64,000 bases of DNA from JAUZRW01 sp964549915 (GTDB lineage: Bacteria; Chloroflexota; Anaerolineae; Aggregatilineales; Phototrophicaceae): assembly GCA_964549915.1 (NCBI GenBank), contig CAZJWX010000001.1, positions 1 to 64,000 on the forward strand, read 5' to 3'. Each line of letters begins with the position of its first letter. Within the stretch, counting starts at the first letter, position 1. The translations under genes were made by a program, and so were the position numbers. This document shows positions 60,096-64,000 of this stretch, in pieces. The notes below the pieces were generated by a model. It worked only from the letters and a program-made list of their open reading frames with translations. It was not told the origin of the DNA and did not search any database.

Positions 60096-60125
60096 ATTAT
60101 AACATGGAACCCGCAAGTCGCCAGA
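60096..60125 (-). promoter_or_regulatory. Promoter of tRNA-Ser
   Basis: On the reverse strand a perfect -10 TATAAT (60096-60101) sits 12 bases before the tRNA 5' end, right for transcription starting a few bases upstream. A weak -35-like TGGCGA lies about 16 bases further up. Confidence 0.5.
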
Positions 60126-60220
60126 GCGAAATCCGCGTGGTATGTGCCCTCGTTCGCCTCTTATCTTGCACCATGCTATGATGAGAAGCAGATTCGCGAA
60201 TACACTGACGAGATGTGCTG

Positions 60221-61123
60221 ATGGGGAAATCCAAGTGGAACGTAACGGAAGAGTTGAAGACCGCCCACATGACGCAGGTCTTCTCCGGTGGAGCCTGCAA
60301 CATCCTCGATGAACACGGTAACCTGCTGCGCAACCGCGAACGAGACGCCATCAACGATTGGCTCTCGCAGAAAGACATCTTCTTCTACGATCCGCAAATC
60401 CACCCGGAGACTCATGGGGTGGAATACAACTACGAAGAACACTCCCGCCTGGAAGTCGCCGCCAGAGAAGCGGCGCAGGTCAACCTCTATGAAGTGTCGC
60501 CGCGCACCTTCGGCGGCGTCACCAGCCTGGAAATTGCGCTCGATCATCTACGCTGGCACGAGCCGATGGTGATCTACTATTCCGACGGAGATGCCGAAAA
60601 CGATCGCGTGCCCGACCACGACGAGCGCGGCTTTCCGGTTTTTGTGCCCTATGGGCTGGGCAAGGATGAAGCGGCCAACCTCGCCCACCTGCGCGAGATG
60701 CGCAAGAACGCCAACCACATGCGCCGCTACCTGCTTCGTTTTTCGCTGACGGTGCCGGAACTGGTGATTGTCTTCGGCGGGCGGCACCGCAAGAAGGATA
60801 TCCAGATTACGCCGGATCAGATGCACGCGGCGGACATCTTCGAAGCCGTCGTGCGCGCGGCTTCTGGCGAAAAAGTCGTCGTTTACTTCCCCAAGCGGCA
60901 GACTCCCATTGATAATTGGGGCAACCCCTTATTTCAGGCAGAGGACAAGCCCAGGGGGATTCAGCAAGAGTTGCTGCTCGATCAATATGTGCGGGAGGGC
61001 AATTTGCTGCGCGAACGGATGGCAACATTGATCGAAATGAAGGTCTTCCTGCGGGTCGCCTACACGCAGCGTTCGGCGATTCTGGCAATGGAGGAATTGC
61101 TGCGCATGCGGGGGATGCTATGA
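60221..61123 (+). CDS. Nucleoside 2-deoxyribosyltransferase-like protein
   Basis: About 300 residues. The opening VFSGGACNILDEHGNLLRNRERDAINDWL then FYDPQIHPETHGVEYNYEEH resembles the Rossmann-like fold of nucleoside 2-deoxyribosyltransferases, which also resembles TIR. The LEVAAREAAQVNLYEVSPRTFGGVTSLEIALDHL region matches the part that normally carries the catalytic Glu. The remaining 150 residues are unfamiliar. The start is uncertain: GTG 60215 or ATG 60221, with no strong ribosome site. It overlaps the amidase gene by four bases (ATGA). Family assignment is tentative. Confidence 0.5.
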   Translation: MGKSKWNVTEELKTAHMTQVFSGGACNILDEHGNLLRNRERDAINDWLSQKDIFFYDPQIHPETHGVEYNYEEHSRLEVAAREAAQVNLYEVSPRTFGGVTSLEIALDHLRWHEPMVIYYSDGDAENDRVPDHDERGFPVFVPYGLGKDEAANLAHLREMRKNANHMRRYLLRFSLTVPELVIVFGGRHRKKDIQITPDQMHAADIFEAVVRAASGEKVVVYFPKRQTPIDNWGNPLFQAEDKPRGIQQELLLDQYVREGNLLRERMATLIEMKVFLRVAYTQRSAILAMEELLRMRGML

Positions 61124-61926
61124 GTGGGCCTTCGCTCTCGCGCCGCCAGATGCTCGGCCTGGGAGCAGCCGCCAGCGCGATTGTTGGTGTGGTGGCATGT
61201 GGCGGCATGACTACATTGGGTTTACTCTGGTTGCGCAGCCAACGCCGCAGCGCCCCCCAGATTGGAGGACAGCCCGTGCCCATCGAGACAGCGCAGACCC
61301 CAACCCCGGAAGCACCGGCTATGGTCAGGCGGGAAGCATGGGGCGCACTGGAGCCAAACCACGACGCACGGGCAGAACGCGGCTTCTACAGCGATGCCAA
61401 CCCCAATGGCTGGCGCGTCTATGAGGGGGAGCTGGCAGAGATTTACCGGACGGTGGTCATTCATCATACCGCTTTCTACGAAGGGACGGATTTGCGCACG
61501 CTGGCGGAAGCGCAGCGCCTGCACCGGGAAGACCGGGGCTGGGCAGATGTGGCCTACCACTACTTCGTGGGGCGCTCTGGCTTGCTCTATGAAGGGCGGG
61601 CGCTGAATGTACGTGGCTCACACGTCGGTGGGTACAATACGGGCAGCCTGGGTGTGTGCTTATTGGGCAATTTCGTCGAGCAAGAACCCACCGACGCGCA
61701 GATCCTCAGCACACAGCGGCTGCTGCGCTGGGCGACGGAGCGGCTTGCGCTGACCCACATTGCGGCGCATCAGGCCTTCAACCCGGGCACTGAATGCCCC
61801 GGCACAACCCTGCTGCCGTATATCCCGCAGTTCGCTGCGGTGGCGAACCTGCAAATCGGCACGGATGGTTATGTACCGCCGAACGATGGGGCATCCGCCT
61901 GCGCCTGCGGTGTGGATCATTTCTAG
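61120..61926 (+). CDS. Tat-exported N-acetylmuramoyl-L-alanine amidase/PGRP-like protein
   Basis: 268 residues. The N-terminus SRRQMLGLGAAASAIVGVV has a twin-Arg (SRRxML) Tat motif, and residues VVAC-27 fit a lipobox, so it could be a Tat lipoprotein, although the hydrophobic stretch continues after the Cys. The catalytic amidase_2/PGRP domain has zinc ligands His in VIHHTAF, His in TECPG-preceding AAHQAFNPG, and Cys in TECPG. It would cleave peptidoglycan stem peptides from MurNAc outside the membrane. It starts inside the stop codon of the preceding gene and ends 75 bases before the next. Confidence 0.83.
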   Translation: MSGPSLSRRQMLGLGAAASAIVGVVACGGMTTLGLLWLRSQRRSAPQIGGQPVPIETAQTPTPEAPAMVRREAWGALEPNHDARAERGFYSDANPNGWRVYEGELAEIYRTVVIHHTAFYEGTDLRTLAEAQRLHREDRGWADVAYHYFVGRSGLLYEGRALNVRGSHVGGYNTGSLGVCLLGNFVEQEPTDAQILSTQRLLRWATERLALTHIAAHQAFNPGTECPGTTLLPYIPQFAAVANLQIGTDGYVPPNDGASACACGVDHF

Positions 61927-62001
61927 GCACAGCACCCGCACAAATACCCCGGCATCCACTGATTGACCGACATCTACAGGACGACAGGAGGCAAACGCAC
62001 A

Positions 62002-62577
62002 ATGGCTGCAATCGACCCGCAAGCAATTGACGCCGAACGCCAGCGGCTCTACGAGTCCGCTAGCTTACGCGATGACCTGGACGATTCGGAAGCGACGACG
62101 CTGCTGCGCTGGGGCGAGGCGCAGGTGCAGCGACTCGCCGCTGAATATCCGGAAGAATTCGAGCAGAAAGCGCGTTTCCTGCGCCAGCTCATCAAGAACA
62201 TCAACCGTTTTGCGGGCCAGCGCCAGTTCAACGATGAAGCAGGCCAGCGCAAATATATGGAGAAAGTCAGCAAGTACATGGCGCAGCTTGGCTTCGGCGA
62301 CATGACTGGCGATGACTTGCTGGCACAGCTTCCGCAGGAGAAGGAAGACCACGCCCGCAACCTGAGCACCATCTTGCAGGCACTCGGCGGGGAGCCAGCC
62401 CCCTCGGACTCGCCGGACAATGCGCCCTCAGCGCCACGCCAACAAACCCAGGATCAGGCATACGACATCATGAGCCAGGCCGCTCGCCCGTTGGAAAAAC
62501 CAAACTGGCGTAGTATAAATCAACCGGACAATCACGCGGACTCAGAAAGTATTCCCCATGACGAACAAGAAGAATGA
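62002..62577 (+). CDS. Hypothetical protein, 191 residues
   Basis: No known family. The first 125 residues are a charged alpha-helical bundle (LLRWGEAQVQRLAAEYPEEF, ARFLRQLIKNINRF), the last 65 are Pro/Gln/Ser-rich and disordered. No signal or membrane segment. AGGAGG lies eleven bases before the ATG. Its last 20 bases overlap the next gene, so they are translationally linked. It may be a scaffold or regulator for its operon. Confidence 0.65.
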   Translation: MAAIDPQAIDAERQRLYESASLRDDLDDSEATTLLRWGEAQVQRLAAEYPEEFEQKARFLRQLIKNINRFAGQRQFNDEAGQRKYMEKVSKYMAQLGFGDMTGDDLLAQLPQEKEDHARNLSTILQALGGEPAPSDSPDNAPSAPRQQTQDQAYDIMSQAARPLEKPNWRSINQPDNHADSESIPHDEQEE

Positions 62578-63754
62578 ATCCAATTCCCTGGTTGGCACGC
62601 TGATCGCGATTGCCTTGATCGTCGTCGGTGCCCTGGTCTACGCCGTGACCGGGGTTGACCTGCTGGGGGTAGTTGCGCCAGAAAGCACGCCACCACCAGC
62701 ACCCACTGTGGTGACGACCAGCGTTCCGACGGGGAACTATGAATTTGTCTCGGTCGGGAACGGGGTTGGTGCACGCCATGATTTCTGGGAAGTCTATTTC
62801 ACAGCACCGCTCCCGACCAATGACCGCTCCCAATGGGTCAACGGCATTGACGTACCCCTGGCGAACGCCATCGACGCCACGCAGCGCACGCTGGATATCG
62901 CCGCGTTTGAATTGAACAACGAGACGATCACTGAGGCGATCTTGCGGGCGCACGAGCGAGGCGTACAGGTGCGCATCGTCACGGACGACGAACACGGCCT
63001 GGAAGATGATGACAGCACGCTGATCGATCTGGAACTGGAAGGCATCCCGATTGTGGATGACAGCCGCACGGCGTTGATGCACAACAAATTCATGATTATG
63101 GATGGCATCACGGTCTGGACGGGATCGACCAACTTCACGCAGAACGGCATCTTCCGCAATAACAACAATCTGATTGCCCTGCGGTCGCGCCGTGCCGTGA
63201 TTGCCTACCAGGCCGAGTTTGATGAGATGTTCGGGCGCGGGGAATTTGGCCCCACCTCGTCCGAGGGCAATAGCGCCAGCTTCACCCAGGATGGCGTGCC
63301 GATTGAGATATATTTCGCCGCTGAAGATGATGTCGTGGGCGAAATCCTGGCGGAGATCAACGGGGCTTCGCGCATCATCCGCTTTATGACGTTTTCCTTC
63401 ACCCGCGACGACATCGGCCAGGCGCTGCTGGCACAGGCCGCCAATGGGGTTCAAGTCGTGGGGGTCTTCGAGACGACGGGCAGCGAGACCCAGTACAGCG
63501 AGATGCCGCGGTTGTTGTGTGCCGGGCTGGATGTGCGCCAGGATGGCAATCGCGGTGTGCTGCACCACAAAGTGTTCATCATCGACGACAGCACCGTGCT
63601 GACGGGATCGTTCAACTTCAGCAACAACGCCACCCAATCCAACGACGAGAATCTGGTCATCATCCGCAATGCGGATATTGCGGACTTGTACATCCAGGAA
63701 TTTGAGCGCGTGCGCAGCATTGCCACCGTCGCCGACGACATCACCTGCAATTGA
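62558..63754 (+). CDS. Membrane-anchored phospholipase-D-like protein
   Basis: 398 residues. One N-terminal helix (residues 12-34) anchors a domain facing outward, preceded by a Pro/Thr-rich linker. Two HKD half-sites are present: MHNKFMIMDG with TGSTN and LHHKVFIIDDS with TGSFNF. Family members cleave or transfer phosphodiester bonds in lipids or nucleic acids; the small size and HKD spacing resemble Nuc/cardiolipin-synthase-like nucleases. It overlaps the previous gene by 20 bases. A stem-loop AGGGGCAA/TTGCCCCT (63773-63780 with 63801-63808) follows and may end the transcript. Confidence 0.88.
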   Translation: MTNKKNESNSLVGTLIAIALIVVGALVYAVTGVDLLGVVAPESTPPPAPTVVTTSVPTGNYEFVSVGNGVGARHDFWEVYFTAPLPTNDRSQWVNGIDVPLANAIDATQRTLDIAAFELNNETITEAILRAHERGVQVRIVTDDEHGLEDDDSTLIDLELEGIPIVDDSRTALMHNKFMIMDGITVWTGSTNFTQNGIFRNNNNLIALRSRRAVIAYQAEFDEMFGRGEFGPTSSEGNSASFTQDGVPIEIYFAAEDDVVGEILAEINGASRIIRFMTFSFTRDDIGQALLAQAANGVQVVGVFETTGSETQYSEMPRLLCAGLDVRQDGNRGVLHHKVFIIDDSTVLTGSFNFSNNATQSNDENLVIIRNADIADLYIQEFERVRSIATVADDITCN

Positions 63755-63813
63755 GGCCAGCGACGGTAGAAGAGGGGCAATTTGACAGAAATGGACAGAT
63801 TTGCCCCTTGAGC

Positions 63814-63867
63814 CTCACGCGGCGTGAGACCGTAGGCTGTGTCTGTGTACGAACACATACGAACACA
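63814..63867 (+). promoter_or_regulatory. Dyad and tandem repeat upstream of the last gene
   Basis: CTCACGC-G-GCGTGAG (63814-63828) is a perfect interrupted palindrome. Twenty bases later TACGAACACA is repeated twice in tandem (63848-63867). Both lie between the phospholipase-D gene and the next start codon, in the position of operators. Confidence 0.4.
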
Positions 63868-63883
63868 GAGGAGGCAAACGCTC

Positions 63884-64000
63884 GTGAAAACGACCTGGAT
63901 TCCCACAAATGACTACTATCGGCGGATTCTCGCCACTGAAGACTCGGCGCTGCGCCAACAGATGTTCGTCGCTCTCTTCGTGCGCCCCTGGAAGAACATG
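63884..64000 (+). CDS. Partial gene running off the right edge
   Basis: A GTG start with GGAGG nine bases upstream opens a frame of 39 codons that stays open to the window end. The peptide begins MKTTWIPTNDYYRRILATED and continues with SALRQQMFVALFVRPWKNM. No family can be named from this short stretch. It has no signal peptide. Confidence 0.7.
   Translation, partial: MKTTWIPTNDYYRRILATEDSALRQQMFVALFVRPWKNM

Overview
The window looks like chromosomal DNA of a moderately high-GC bacterium, most likely a member of the Chloroflexota (Anaerolineae sensu lato). That is inferred from the gene mix: an MurA with Asp in place of the usual catalytic Cys, TIR/WD40 proteins, many secreted proteins with simple type-I signal peptides, F420-type luciferase-like oxidoreductase, and an ATPase-less sugar ABC cassette. 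No sequence search could be run, so the assignment is tentative. There is no prophage, no integrase, no insertion sequence and no CRISPR array. One tRNA (Ser, anticodon GGA) is present.

Layout. 0-5 kb: a TIR protein, pdxS (reverse strand), then a forward run of a seven-bladed WD40 protein, a DPM1-like glycosyltransferase, a cyclase-family enzyme and a secreted alpha/beta hydrolase. 5-12 kb: transketolase with a TTG start, an acyl-CoA synthetase, and a membrane histidine kinase plus single-domain response regulator. 12-22.5 kb: an ABC-F ATPase behind an attenuator-like leader, mutS2, murA, an SDR, two small hypotheticals, a second glycosyltransferase and a 2-hydroxyacid dehydrogenase. 22.5-23.4 kb: an operon-like row of four tiny ORFs (41-49 codons), three of them obvious paralogues. 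24-30 kb: alpha-carbonic anhydrase, FAH-family hydrolase and a sugar-type ABC uptake cassette (two permeases and a very strongly codon-biased binding protein). 30-41 kb: pentapeptide-repeat, EcsC-like, soluble histidine kinase, ychF, a TIR-TM-WD40 receptor-like protein, a HEAT protein and an SH3/Excalibur secreted protein. 41-53 kb: a heptose-kinase-like PfkB protein, M29 aminopeptidase, two tandem endonuclease/exonuclease/phosphatase membrane proteins, a LysR regulator, a DUF1232-like protein, a degenerate receiver, an NTF2-like protein, a class V aminotransferase, an alpha/beta hydrolase, and a cassette of two double-GNAT proteins plus DUF952. 53-64 kb: penicillin-acylase-family enzyme, a solitary N6-adenine methylase, a secreted duplicated-domain protein, LLM oxidoreductase, tRNA-Ser, and a tightly overlapping four-gene unit ending in a membrane-anchored phospholipase-D protein. 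A last gene runs off the right edge.

Most genes are housekeeping or short independent units. The non-genic DNA holds the more unusual material: two families of dispersed hairpin repeats (one pair differing by inversion of the hairpin loop), mutually exclusive RNA structures before the ABC-F gene, a fragment resembling a glycosyltransferase C-terminus, and several dyad or direct-repeat operator candidates. The strongest candidates for undescribed biology are the four-microprotein operon at 22.59-23.30 kb and the ABC-F leader at 11.9-12.07 kb.
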